A stretch of 64,000 bases of DNA, from NCBI RefSeq assembly GCF_003119115.1, contig NZ_CP022367.1, positions 1,846,930 to 1,910,929 on the forward strand. The letters run 5' to 3'. The notes below the pieces were generated by a model. The model searched no databases. It saw only the letters and a list, made by a program, of their open reading frames with translations, and had not been told where the DNA came from. Below are positions 53,338 to 63,842 of the stretch, piece by piece (position 1 is the first letter of the stretch; each line of letters starts with the position of its first letter). Both the position numbers and the translations under genes were made by a program. This DNA is from Azospirillum sp. TSH58. Lineage in GTDB: Bacteria > Pseudomonadota > Alphaproteobacteria > Azospirillales > Azospirillaceae.

Positions 53338-54535
53338 TGGCCCGTGCATCTGCCGCTGCTCCACTGCCCCGCCGCCCGGCGCGGCCCCGTGCGCCCTCCA
53401 GTTCCTACCGCCCCGTCCGCCCCTCCATCGATCCGTCCGTCATGCTGAACGCTCTCCCGGACCCCGTGCTGGTCGTCGACGGCGCCGGCGACATCCGCTA
53501 CGTCAATCTGGAGGCGCAGGAGTTCTTCGGCCTGTCCGCCGCCATGATGGAAGGCATGCCGCTGGCCGAACTGCTGCCGCCCAACAGCCCGGTCAGCCAG
53601 TTGATCGAGCAGGTGCAGCAGGGCCGCCACCGCGCCTCCCAGGAAGGCGTCGTCATCGACACGCCGCGCATCGGCCCGCACCACGTCACCGTGCGGGTGA
53701 CCGCGCTGGGGGAGCCCGCCGACCATGTGCTGCTGACGGTCAACGAGCGCACGCTGGCCCGCAAGATCGACAACTCCCTGACCCACCGCAACGCCGCCCG
53801 CTCGGTCACCGCCATGGCGTCGATGCTCGGGCATGAGGTGAAGAACCCGCTGTCGGGCATCCGCGGCGCCGCCCAGCTCCTGGAGGAGAACTGCAGCGAG
53901 TCCGACCGGGTGCTGACCCGGCTGATCTGCGACGAGGCCGACCGCATCGTCGCCCTGGTCAACCGGATGGAGGTCTTCTCCGACCAGCGCCCGCTGGAGC
54001 GCAGCGCGGTGAACATCCACACCGTTCTGGAGCATGTCCGCAAGGTGGCCCAGAGCGGCTTCGCCCGAAACATCCGCTTCATCGAGCGCTACGACCCGTC
54101 GTTGCCGCCGGTCTATGGCAACCGCGACCAGCTCATCCAGATTTTCCTCAACCTGATTAAAAATGCGGCAGAAGCTGCACCAGAATCAGGCGGCGAGATC
54201 ATTCTCAGCACATCTTATCAGCACGGCGTCCGCATGGCCCTGCCGGGCGGCGACACCCGCCTGCACCTGCCGCTGCTGGTGTCCGTTCAGGATAATGGGG
54301 ACGGCATACCCGACGATCTGCGCTCCAACCTGTTCGATGCCTTCATTACGACGAAGGTCAATGGAACTGGCCTGGGGCTTGCATTGGTAGCCAAAATCGT
54401 CGGCGACCACGGCGGCGTCATCGAATTTGACAGCCAGCCGCGCCGCACCGTCTTCAAGGTCTCGCTACCCATGTTCGATGAAGCGCAGATGAGCGGCGAT
54501 CCTGCACCGGCCAGAGGCTTCCGAGGGGCCATCGG

Positions 54536-54539
<4 letters not shown>
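53337..54539 (+). CDS. ntrB: nitrogen regulation sensor kinase NtrB
   Basis: 400 residues; the ATG shares a base with the dusB TGA. A Pro/Ala-rich tail of 40 residues precedes a PAS domain (LNALPDPVLVVDGAGDIRYV). The H-box MLGHEVKNPLSGIRGAAQLL contains phosphoacceptor His166. The N-box is FLNLIKNAAEAAP, and the G-boxes are VQDNGDGIPD and TGLGLALVAKIVGDHGG. Soluble, as expected: it senses nitrogen through PII (GlnB) and phosphorylates or dephosphorylates NtrC. Overlaps ntrC by ATGA. Confidence 0.95.
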
Positions 54540-55981
<1,442 letters not shown>

Positions 55982-55986
55982 ACCGG

Positions 55987-56008
55987 CGCCCGGCGGCTCG
56001 GCCGGGCG
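55987..56008 (+). terminator. hairpin between ntrC and ntrY
   Basis: CGCCCGGC/GCCGGGCG, a perfect 8-bp stem with a 6-base loop, 6 bases after the ntrC stop. No U-run follows, so it may be rho-assisted or an mRNA-end stabiliser. It separates the ntrBC and ntrYX units. Confidence 0.45.
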
Positions 56009-56102
56009 TCTCTCCCGTCCCACAGCGTGTTGTTTTTGCGACAGGCCTCCGGTGCCTCTGCCGTTCGCGATGCTCCTTAGGGACTGTGCGAAAGGCAGAG
56101 GG

Positions 56103-56161
56103 GTTGCCGCTTGGCATGACGGCAACAGCTCGTGTATCATTCTGGCAACAGACTGGTTGCC
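56103..56161 (+). promoter_or_regulatory. ntrYX promoter with paired inverted repeats
   Basis: TTGGCA (56111-56116) and TATCAT (56135-56140), 18-base spacer, give a transcript starting about 20 bases before the ntrY ATG at 56168. Two inverted pairs frame it: GTTGCCG/CGGCAAC (56103-56109, 56120-56126) and GGCAAC/GTTGCC (56144-56149, 56156-56161). The half-site GGCAACAG occurs twice 23 bases apart. This looks like a regulated promoter; the regulator is unknown. Confidence 0.5.
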
Positions 56162-56167
56162 GGATTG

Positions 56168-58489
56168 ATGTCGCCCACACCCCCTGAAACCGCAACGCCG
56201 CTTTGGCAGCAGTTCCTTCGCTGGGCAACCCGGGTCGGGTTGGCGAAGCGGCTTGCCTTTGCGCTGTCGTTGGCCGCCCTGGTCGCGGGCTTCGCGACCT
56301 ACACGGCGCTGACCGAGAGCGCGCCCTTCGGGGAAACCAACCCGCGCACCGTCACCTGGCTGCTGACCCTCGATCTGGCGCTTCTGCTCCTGCTCGGCGT
56401 GCTGATCGCGCGGCGGATCGTCTATCTGTGGATCGGGCGGCGGCGCGGCCTTGCCGGGTCGCAGATGCATGTGCGGCTGGTCGCGGTGTTCAGCCTGCTC
56501 GCCGTCGCGCCGGCCATCATCATGGCCATCTTCTCCACGGTCTTCTTCTATGTCGGCGTGCAGTCCTGGTTCAGCGAGCGGGTGCGCACGGCGGTGAACG
56601 AATCGCTGGCGGTCGCCAGCGCCTATCTGCACGAGCACCAGCAGAACATCCGCGCGGACGCGCTCGCCATGGCGAACGACCTGAACCAGGAGGCGGCGCG
56701 CCTCGCCAGCGATCCGGAGCGGTTCGAGCAGGTGGTCGCCACCCAGGCGATGCTGCGCGCCCTGTCGGAGGCCATCGTCTTCAACGGGACGACCGGCGCC
56801 ATCGTCGCGCGCTCCGGCTACACCTTCGCGCTGGAGTTCGACCCGATTCCCGACGACAAGCTCGCCACCGCCCGCCGCGGCGAGGTGGCGATGATCGTCA
56901 GCGAGAACGACGACCGGGTGCGCGCGCTGGTCCGGCTGGACCGCTTCGCCGACACCTATCTCTATGTCGGGCGCATGGTGGAGCCGCGCGTGCTCTCCCA
57001 CATGGCCTCGGCGGAAGGGGCGGTGCGGGAGTTCGGGGCGCTGGAAAGCCAGCGCGGCAGCCTGCAGATCACCTTCACCCTGATCTTCCTCGTCGTCGCG
57101 CTGCTGCTTCTGCTGGCCGCGGTGTGGGCGGGCCTGATCTTCGCGACGCGGCTGGCGCGGCCGATCAGCGCCCTGATCGGCGCCGCGGAGCGGGTGCGCG
57201 CGGGCGACCTGACCGTGCGCGTGACCGAACCGCCGGGCGAGGACGAGCTTGGCCTGCTGTCACGCGCCTTCAACCGCATGACGACCGAGATCGAAAGCCA
57301 GCGGCACGAGCTTCTCTCCGCCAACCGCCTGATCGATGAGCGCCGCCGCTTCACGGAAACCGTCCTGGGCGGCGTGTCGGCGGGCGTGATCGGGTTGGAC
57401 GCCGAAGGGCGGATCACCCTGCCGAACTTCTCCGCCGCGCGCCTGCTGGGCGTCGAGGACACGGAAAGCATGATCGGCATGAGGCTGGCCGAGCTGTCTC
57501 CGGAAATGGGGGAACTTCTGGACCACGCGCCGGGCCGCCCGGGCCGGGTGGTGCAGGACCAGATCCAGATCCGCCGTCCCGGCACGACGCCGCTGACGCT
57601 GCTCGTCCGCATTTCCACCGAAGGGCGGGGCAGCGGGGAGATCCGCGGTTACGTCGTGACCTTCGACGACATCACCGAACTGGTCTCCGCCCAGCGCAAG
57701 GCGGCCTGGGCCGACGTCGCCCGCCGCATCGCCCACGAGATCAAGAATCCGCTGACGCCCATCCAGCTCTCCGCCGAACGGCTGCGCCGCAAGTACCTGA
57801 AGGAGATCACCAGCGACACCGAGGTCTTCACCATGTGCACGGACACCATCGTCCGGCAGGTGGACGACATCCGTCGCATGGTCGACGAATTCTCGGCCTT
57901 CGCGCGCATGCCGCAGCCGGTGATGAAGCCCTGCAACCTCAACGACCTCGTCCGTCAGGCGGTGTTCCTGCAATCCAGCGCGCACACCGGGAAGATCAAG
58001 TTCGACGTGGAGCTTCCCCAGGGGCCGCTGACCGTTCCCTGCGACAGCCGGCAGATCAGCCAGGCCCTGACCAATCTGCTGCAGAACGCCGCGGACGCCA
58101 TCGAAGGCCGCCCGCCGCCCGCCGAGGGCGCGGAACTGCCGCCCGGCCATGTCGCCATCCGGGTCGAGGTCGATGCCGAACGCATCGCCATGATCGTCGA
58201 GGACAACGGCAAGGGCCTGCCGACCGAGGAGCGCGACCGGCTGACCGAACCGTATGTGACGACGCGCGCCAAAGGCACGGGACTGGGGCTGGCGATCGTC
58301 AAGAAGATCATGGAGGACCACGGCGGCGTGCTGACCCTGGAGGACCGCGAAGGCGGCGGGGCGCGCGTCGGGCTGGTCATCCCCAACACGTCCACCAACT
58401 CCGGCACGGCCGCGGGCGACGCCCCCGGCGGCGTTGGCACGCCGGCGGAGACCGGTGAAGAGAAGAGGCACGCAGCCCATGGCGCATGA
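56168..58489 (+). CDS. ntrY: membrane sensor kinase NtrY
   Basis: 773 residues from the ATG at 56168; the candidate promoter lies just upstream, which disfavours the GTG at 56132. Two N-terminal helices (about 20-42 and 58-78), a third near 97-120 and a fourth near 305-330 flank a periplasmic sensor. Then come HAMP (RLARPISALIGAAERVRAGD), PAS, the H-box IAHEIKNPLTPIQLSAERLR with His523, and the ATPase domain (VEDNGKGLPT, TGLGLAIVKKIMEDHGG). NtrY works with NtrX in nitrogen and redox control. Overlaps ntrX by 11 bases. Confidence 0.94.
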   Translation: MSPTPPETATPLWQQFLRWATRVGLAKRLAFALSLAALVAGFATYTALTESAPFGETNPRTVTWLLTLDLALLLLLGVLIARRIVYLWIGRRRGLAGSQMHVRLVAVFSLLAVAPAIIMAIFSTVFFYVGVQSWFSERVRTAVNESLAVASAYLHEHQQNIRADALAMANDLNQEAARLASDPERFEQVVATQAMLRALSEAIVFNGTTGAIVARSGYTFALEFDPIPDDKLATARRGEVAMIVSENDDRVRALVRLDRFADTYLYVGRMVEPRVLSHMASAEGAVREFGALESQRGSLQITFTLIFLVVALLLLLAAVWAGLIFATRLARPISALIGAAERVRAGDLTVRVTEPPGEDELGLLSRAFNRMTTEIESQRHELLSANRLIDERRRFTETVLGGVSAGVIGLDAEGRITLPNFSAARLLGVEDTESMIGMRLAELSPEMGELLDHAPGRPGRVVQDQIQIRRPGTTPLTLLVRISTEGRGSGEIRGYVVTFDDITELVSAQRKAAWADVARRIAHEIKNPLTPIQLSAERLRRKYLKEITSDTEVFTMCTDTIVRQVDDIRRMVDEFSAFARMPQPVMKPCNLNDLVRQAVFLQSSAHTGKIKFDVELPQGPLTVPCDSRQISQALTNLLQNAADAIEGRPPPAEGAELPPGHVAIRVEVDAERIAMIVEDNGKGLPTEERDRLTEPYVTTRAKGTGLGLAIVKKIMEDHGGVLTLEDREGGGARVGLVIPNTSTNSGTAAGDAPGGVGTPAETGEEKRHAAHGA

Positions 58490-59879
58490 CATTCTGATCG
58501 TCGACGACGAAGCGGACATTCGGATGCTGATCGCCGGCATCCTGAACGACGAAGGCATGAAAACGCGCGAGGCCGCCGACGCCGATCAGGCGTTCGCCCA
58601 GGTCTCCGCGCGCCGGCCCAGTCTCGTGGTTCTGGACATCTGGCTCCAGGGCAGCCGGCTGGACGGGCTTCAGATCCTCGAACAGCTGATGCGCGACCAC
58701 CGGAACCTGCCGGTCATCATGATCTCCGGCCACGGCAACATCGAGACCGCCGTCTCGGCCATCAAGATCGGCGCCTACGACTTCATCGAGAAGCCCTTCA
58801 AGGCCGACCGGCTGCTGCTGATGGTGGATCGCGCCATCGAGGCGGCCCGGCTGAAGCGCGAGAACGAGGAGCTGAAGCTGCGCGCCGGCGGCGAGGTGGA
58901 ACTGGTCGGCCGGTCCACCGCGGTCAACCACGTCCGCCAGAGCATCGAGAAGGTGGCGCCCACCGGCAGCCGCGTCCTGATCACCGGCCCCGCCGGTTCC
59001 GGCAAGGAGGTGGTGGCCCGGCTGATCCACACGCGCTCACGCCGGGCCGGCGGCCCCTTCGTCGGGCTGAACTGCGCCACCATGCGCCCCGACCGGCTGG
59101 AGATGGAGCTGTTCGGCACGGAGGCCGGGGTGGACGGCGGCGGTCGCAAGATCGGCACCTTCGAACAGGCGCACGGCGGCACGCTGCTGCTCGACGAGGT
59201 GGCCGACATGCCCCTGGAAACCCAGGGCAAGATCGTCCGCGCCCTGCAGGAGCAGGTGTTCGAGCGGGTCGGCGGCGGACAGCGGGTCGAGGTGGACGTG
59301 CGCGTCGTCGCCACCTCCAACCGCGACCTCCAGGCGGAGATCGACCAGGGCCGCTTCCGCCAGGACCTGTTCTACCGCCTCGCCGTCGTGCCCATCCGCG
59401 TGCCCTCGCTGGCCGAGCGGCGCGAGGACATTCCGTTGCTGGCCCGCCATTTCATGCAGCGCTCCGCCGAGGCCGCCGGCCTGCCGGCCCGTGAGTTCGG
59501 CGAGGACGCCATGGCCGCGCTCCAGGCTTACGACTGGCCGGGCAACGTGCGCCAACTGCGCAACGTGGTGGACTGGCTGCTCATCATGGCGCAGGGCGAC
59601 CCCAAGGAGCCGATCCGCGCCGACCAGCTTCCGCCGGAGATCGGCGCCATCACCCCCACCGTCCTGAAATGGGACAAGGGCGGCGAGATCATGGGCCTGC
59701 CGCTCCGCGAGGCCCGCGAGGTGTTCGAGCGCGAGTATCTGCTGGCCCAGGTGACCCGCTTCGGCGGCAACATCTCCCGCACCGCCTCCTTCGTGGGGAT
59801 GGAGCGCTCCGCCCTGCACCGGAAGCTGAAATCGCTCGGCGTGCACGGCAGCGAGAAGGGCAAGCTGTTCGTCGACTAA
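58479..59879 (+). CDS. ntrX: response regulator NtrX (no GAFTGA motif)
   Basis: 466 residues from the ATG at 58479. Receiver with Asp53 (LVVLDIWLQ), AAA+ domain with GPAGSGKE and GGTLLLDEVADMPLETQGKI, and a Fis-type helix-turn-helix (GGNISRTASFVGMERSALHR). The loop between LFG and FEQAHGG reads TEAGVDGGGRKIGT, so the sigma54-binding GAFTGA is missing, unlike NtrC 4 kb upstream. This is known for several alphaproteobacterial NtrX proteins and implies control independent of sigma54. Confidence 0.94.
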   Translation: MAHDILIVDDEADIRMLIAGILNDEGMKTREAADADQAFAQVSARRPSLVVLDIWLQGSRLDGLQILEQLMRDHRNLPVIMISGHGNIETAVSAIKIGAYDFIEKPFKADRLLLMVDRAIEAARLKRENEELKLRAGGEVELVGRSTAVNHVRQSIEKVAPTGSRVLITGPAGSGKEVVARLIHTRSRRAGGPFVGLNCATMRPDRLEMELFGTEAGVDGGGRKIGTFEQAHGGTLLLDEVADMPLETQGKIVRALQEQVFERVGGGQRVEVDVRVVATSNRDLQAEIDQGRFRQDLFYRLAVVPIRVPSLAERREDIPLLARHFMQRSAEAAGLPAREFGEDAMAALQAYDWPGNVRQLRNVVDWLLIMAQGDPKEPIRADQLPPEIGAITPTVLKWDKGGEIMGLPLREAREVFEREYLLAQVTRFGGNISRTASFVGMERSALHRKLKSLGVHGSEKGKLFVD

Positions 59880-59921
59880 AGTCGCCCTTGTCGCCAAGAA
59901 TCAGACGCAGTCTTTGATCAT

Positions 59922-59980
59922 AGAGCAGGTTTCCCAAGCATGTCCCGAATGCGGACGGCTTGCGATCCTGCTCTTTTTTT
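59922..59980 (+). terminator. probable terminator after ntrX
   Basis: AGAGCAGG (59922-59929) pairs with CCTGCTCT (59967-59974), followed by TTTTTT. The 37-base loop contains a smaller GTCC/GGAC hairpin. It ends the ntrYX transcript before the AT-rich segment. Confidence 0.55.
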
Positions 59981-60197
59981 CTGAATCTGAAACTTTTCAT
60001 CTTGCGCTATGGCCGCGCCCCTTTCTCGGCGCTTTCTTCTTGGCAAGGCTATTCGTGCATATTGAATCTGACAAATCTCATCCCTCTTCTTTTTGGTTAT
60101 CATAAGTAAATACAATCGTATTTATATATTTCATGAAATATTAATACGCAATTTTTGCTGTTGATTGGACAAAATTGCCTAAATATTGATTGTCCTG

Positions 60198-60209
60198 TGA
60201 GCGCGCTCA
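60198..60209. promoter_or_regulatory. 12-bp palindrome before the orphan gene
   Basis: TGAGCGCGCTCA is a perfect palindrome 48 bases before the ATG, with a GGACAA/TTGTCC inverted pair just upstream. Operator-like; no family assigned. Confidence 0.35.
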
Positions 60210-60256
60210 GAAACAGAATAGTAAATTATCATCCTATAAACATGGAGGAACCCAAA

Positions 60257-60565
60257 ATGGCGACCACGGCGATCTTGACCGTCAATTACACGGACAACCA
60301 ACTTGTTGCTTATTTGAACGGCGCTCAGGTTTACAACAGAATCGGCGGCGGCGAAGCGGTCAACGAACAGGTGGTGCTGACCGGCAATCTCCAGGCCGGC
60401 GTGAATCAGCTTCTTCTGGTTTGCGTGAACTTCAATGGGCCGGCCCACTTCCAAGGATCGGTCACCATCGATGGCCGCTCGCAGGACTTCAATTTCGACA
60501 CCCGCAAGGATGGTGCTCCGGAAGGTGTCGTTACGCAGTTCTATTACGAAATTGACAACAGCTGA
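60257..60565 (+). CDS. orphan small beta-rich protein
   Basis: 102 residues, with the best Shine-Dalgarno in this part of the window (TGGAGGA, 8 bases before the ATG). I do not recognise a family. Alternating hydrophobic strands (ILTVNYTDNQLVAYLNGAQV, QVVLTGNLQAGVNQLLLVCV, FQGSVTIDGRSQDFNFD) suggest a beta-sandwich such as a lectin or carbohydrate-binding-like fold, which is inference. There is no signal peptide. The GC content is visibly lower than that of its neighbours, and the gene splits the usual ntrX-trkA pairing. Acquisition by transfer is likely. Confidence 0.7.
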   Translation: MATTAILTVNYTDNQLVAYLNGAQVYNRIGGGEAVNEQVVLTGNLQAGVNQLLLVCVNFNGPAHFQGSVTIDGRSQDFNFDTRKDGAPEGVVTQFYYEIDNS

Positions 60566-60569
60566 CCAC

Positions 60570-60588
60570 AACGCCGGCAAACGGCGTT
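60570..60588 (+). terminator. hairpin after the orphan gene
   Basis: AACGCCG/CGGCGTT with a 5-base loop, 5 bases past the stop; no T-run. Weak or mRNA-stabilising. Confidence 0.35.
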
Positions 60589-60607
60589 CGTTATCCGGTG
60601 AGTCCCG

Positions 60608-60650
60608 GGAGGAGGATGACGGTGACAAAGTCGATCCGTCACCCTCTTCC
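60608..60650 (+). promoter_or_regulatory. long hairpin in the trkA leader region
   Basis: GGAGGAGGATGACGG (60608-60622) pairs with CCGTCACCCTCTTCC (60636-60650) at 13 of 15 positions around a 13-base loop. It may be a terminator of the orphan transcript or a structured leader of trkA. Confidence 0.4.
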
Positions 60651-60775
60651 ATGTCCACGCCTGAATGGCAGCCCGTATTTCCCTTCGCGAACATAGAGTT
60701 GGTGCGCCCTGCCGCGAGATGATAACGTCCTCGGCCTGAATGCCTGGAAAATGGGCTGGGAAGGGTGAGAAGGCC

Positions 60776-62150
60776 GTGAAGGTCATCGTTTGCGGAGCCG
60801 GGCAGGTCGGCTCGAACATCGCGCGCTATCTTGCGTCCGAGGGCAACAACGTCACGGTGATCGATCATTCGCCGGAACTCATCCAGCGGATCAGCGACAC
60901 GCTCGACGTGCAGGCCATGGTCGGCCACGCGTCCCACCCCGACGTTCTGGAGGCGGCGGGGGCGGGCGAGACCGACATGATCATCGCGGTCACCCAGATC
61001 GACGAGATCAACATGGTCGCCTGCGAGGTCGCGCACGCCCTGTTCAAGGTGCCGACCAAGATCGCCCGCGTGCGCAACCAGAGCTATCTGAAGCCGATCT
61101 GGGCGGACCTGTTCAGCCGCGACCACATGCCGATCGACGTCATCATCTCGCCGGAGATCGCGGTGGCGCGCGCCATCGCCCGCCGGCTCCAGGTGCCGGG
61201 CGCCTTCGACATGATCCCGCTGGCGGACGGCAAGGTCCGCGTCGTCGGCGTGCTGTGCACGGAAACCTGTCCGGTGCTGCACACGCCGCTGCGCCAGTTG
61301 ACCGGCCTGTTCCCCGACCTGGGGCTCGAGGTGGTGGCGATCATCCGCAACGACCGCTCCTTCATTCCCGGCGGCGACGACCAGATGCTGCCCGGCGACG
61401 AGGTCTATTTCGCCTGCGACAACCGCCACCTGAACCGCGCCATGGCCGCCTTCGGCCACGAGGAGGTGGAGGCCCGCCGCATCATCATCCTGGGCGGCGG
61501 CAACATCGGGCTCTGTCTGGCGGAGGAGTTGGAGGCGAAGTACCCCAGGTCACCGCCCGCATCATCGAGATGAACCGCAGCCGCGCCCAGTTCGTGGCGC
61601 AGCGCCTGTCGCGCACGATGGTGCTGCACGGCGACGGGCTGGACCCGGAAATCCTGGAGGAGGCCAACGTCCGGGCCACCGAGACGGTGGTCGCCGTGAC
61701 CAACGACGACGAGGGCAACATCCTGTCCTCGCTGCTCGCCAAGCGGCACGGCGCGAAGCGCGCCATCACGCTGATCAACAAGGCGTCCTACACCTCGCTG
61801 GTGTCGCCGCTGGGGATCGACGCGGTGGTCAGCCCGCGCGCCATCACCGTGTCGAACATCCTCCAGCACGTCCGGCGCGGCCGCATCCGCGCGGTGCACA
61901 GCCTGCGCGACGGCTTCGCGAGGTCATCGAGGCGGAGGCGCTGGAGACCTCCGCGGTGGTGAACACCCCGCTGCGCGAGGTGAAGCTGCCCTCCGGAGTC
62001 ATCGTCGGGGCGATCGTGCGCGGCGACGAGGTCATCATCCCGCGCCCCGCCACGGTGATCCGCCCGAAGGACCGTGTCATCATCCTCGCCACCGCGGGGC
62101 AGGTGAAAAAGGTGGAGAAGATGTTCGCCGTCCGGCTTGAATTCTTCTGA
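60776..62150 (+). CDS. trkA: Trk potassium uptake regulator TrkA (two frameshifts as sequenced)
   Basis: From a GTG at 60776 (GAGAAGG upstream) the restored protein is 458 residues, the usual TrkA length. It has two NAD-binding RCK-N domains (VIVCGAGQVGSNIARYLASE; IIILGGGNIGLCLAEELEAK) each followed by an RCK-C domain. Two single-base losses break it: one C in the run at 61543-61546 (LEAKYP then QVTARIIEMN) and one G near 61920 (GFA then EVIEAEALE). Downstream residues to EKMFAVRLEFF are perfect TrkA. It gates TrkH/TrkG and normally follows ntrX in this order. Confidence 0.88.
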
Positions 62151-62192
62151 TCGCCTCCCGTATCGTTTTCGGCACCAACAAAAAGAACCTCC

Positions 62193-63055
62193 ATGGCTCG
62201 ATGGGCATACGTCAACGGCCGTTACCTGCCGCATCGGCAGGCGGCGGTCCATGTGGAAGACCGCGGTTTCCAGTTCGCCGACGGCGTCTATGAGGTGGTG
62301 ACCCTCCTCGACGGGCGCTTCGCGGATCTGGACGGCCATATGGAGCGTCTGGGCCGCAGCCTGTCGGAGCTGCGCATGGACTGGCCGGCGGCACCGCGCG
62401 TCGTCACTATGGTCGCCCGCGAGCTGGTGCGGCGGAACGGCGTCCGCAACGGCTCGCTCTACATCCAGGTCACCCGCGGCATCGCCCCGCGCGACTTCAA
62501 GTTCCCGGCGAACATCCCGGCCACGCTGGTGATGACCGTCAAGCGGGTCACCGCCTTCGCCAAGCCGGAGCAGCTCGAGAATGGCGTGGCCGTCGTCACG
62601 GTGCCCGACATCCGTTGGGGCCGGTGCGACATCAAGACGGTCGGTCTGCTCGCTCCCGTGCTGGCGAAGCAGCAGGCCGCCGAATCGGGCGCTTACGAGG
62701 CATGGCTGATAGACCCGGACGGCACGGTGACGGAGGGTTCCTCCTCCAACGCCTGGATCGTCACGCAGGACGGCGTGCTGGTGACCCGCGCCCCGTCGCA
62801 GAAGATCCTGAACGGCATCACCCGCCAGTCGCTCCTGCGGTTGGCCGGGGAGCGCGGCATCCCGGTGGAGGAGCGCAGCTTCACGGTGGAGGAGGCGCTC
62901 GCCGCCCGCGAGGCGTTCGTGTCCTCCGCCGGCACCTTCGCGCTGCCGTGACCCGCGTCGACGGCAAGCCGGTGGGCGAGGGCAGGCCGGGGCCGGTCAC
63001 CCGGACGCTGCGGCAGGCCTATCTGGACTACGTGGCCGGAGGGGTGCCGTCATGA
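62193..63055 (+). CDS. D-amino-acid transaminase (frameshifted as sequenced)
   Basis: 287 residues when one missing C is restored at 62946-62947; otherwise the frame stops at 62951 after 252. The class IV aminotransferase signatures are complete: VEDRGFQFADGVYEV, RCDIKTVGLLAPVLAKQQA with PLP Lys148, DGTVTEGSSSNAWIV and LRLAGERGIPVEERSF. The restored tail ends LRQAYLDYVAGGVPS and overlaps the next start by ATGA. D-alanine:2-oxoglutarate transamination is the usual activity; branched-chain substrates are possible. Confidence 0.85.
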
Positions 63056-63747
63056 GCGACGCCGCCGCCGTCATCGACCGCCTGCCCATGCTGCCGCGCG
63101 CCGTCCTTTACGACTGGGACAACACGCTGGTGGACAATTGGGGCACCGTGCGCGCCGCTCTGAACACGCGCTGGTGACCTTCGGCCATCCGCCTGGACGG
63201 AGGAGGAGGCGCGGGAGCGCATCAAGCAGTCGCTGCGCGACAGCTTCCCGCGAATCTTCGGCGAGCGCTGGACCGACGCGCGCGACCTCTTCTACGCCTA
63301 TTTCGAGGCCCATCACCTGGAGCATCTCCGGCCCCTGCCGGGCGCGGAATCCCTGCTGCGCGGCTTCGCCGAGCGCGGAATCTACCAGGCGGTGGTCTCC
63401 AACAAGACCGGCCGCTTCCTGCGGGCGGAAGCCGACGCGCTGGGCTGGACCGGCTATTTCGGACGTCTGGTCGGCGCCCAGGACGCCGAATTCGACAAGC
63501 CGCACGGCGCGCCGGTGCTGATGGCGCTGGAACCTGCGAACATTCCGCCCGGCCCGGACGTCTGGTTCGTGGGGGACGCCGACATCGACATGGAATGTGC
63601 CCATGGCGCGGGAATGGTCCCGGTGCTAATAGGGCGGGCGAGGGCAGCGGCTTCAGCCGCTTCCCTCCGGCCCACCGGTACGACACGTGCCATGCATTGT
63701 GCGGGTTGGTGGGCAGCGGTGGTGACACCATATCGGATGACCAGTAG
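63052..63747 (+). CDS. HAD-family phosphatase (three frameshifts as sequenced)
   Basis: About 232 residues when three single-base losses are restored, at about 63167 (C), 63192 (C) and 63640 (G). The HAD motif I Asp-x-Asp is LYDWDNTLVDNW, motif II lies in VVSNKTGRFLR, and motif IV is WFVGDADIDMECA. The restored C-terminus reads FPPAHRYDTCHALCGLV. Probably a phosphoglycolate-phosphatase-like hydrolase. It overlaps the aminotransferase gene by 4 bases and lies 95 bases before hfq. Confidence 0.8.
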
Positions 63748-63842
63748 TCGAGACGGTTGCGACCAACCATGACCTTATCGCTGCAGGGGGCGGGCTTCTA
63801 ACAAGGGGCCCCAAAAAACACTGAAGAAGGGGGCGACATAAA

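Larger units (their letters stand above)
59880..60256. other. AT-rich intergenic segment before the orphan gene
   Basis: A 377-base stretch without a convincing gene. From about 59,975 it is markedly AT-rich (runs such as TTTATATATTTCATGAAATA), unlike anything else in the window. It holds the ntrX terminator, the inverted GGACAA/TTGTCC pair (60167-60172, 60190-60195) and the 12-bp palindrome TGAGCGCGCTCA (60198-60209). It probably carries the promoter of the orphan gene; several TA-rich -10 candidates prevent a single choice. Confidence 0.6.

Noticed and set aside
59914..60105. Short plus-strand frame in the AT-rich spacer
   Set aside because: No RBS, contains the ntrX terminator and lacks any family signal.
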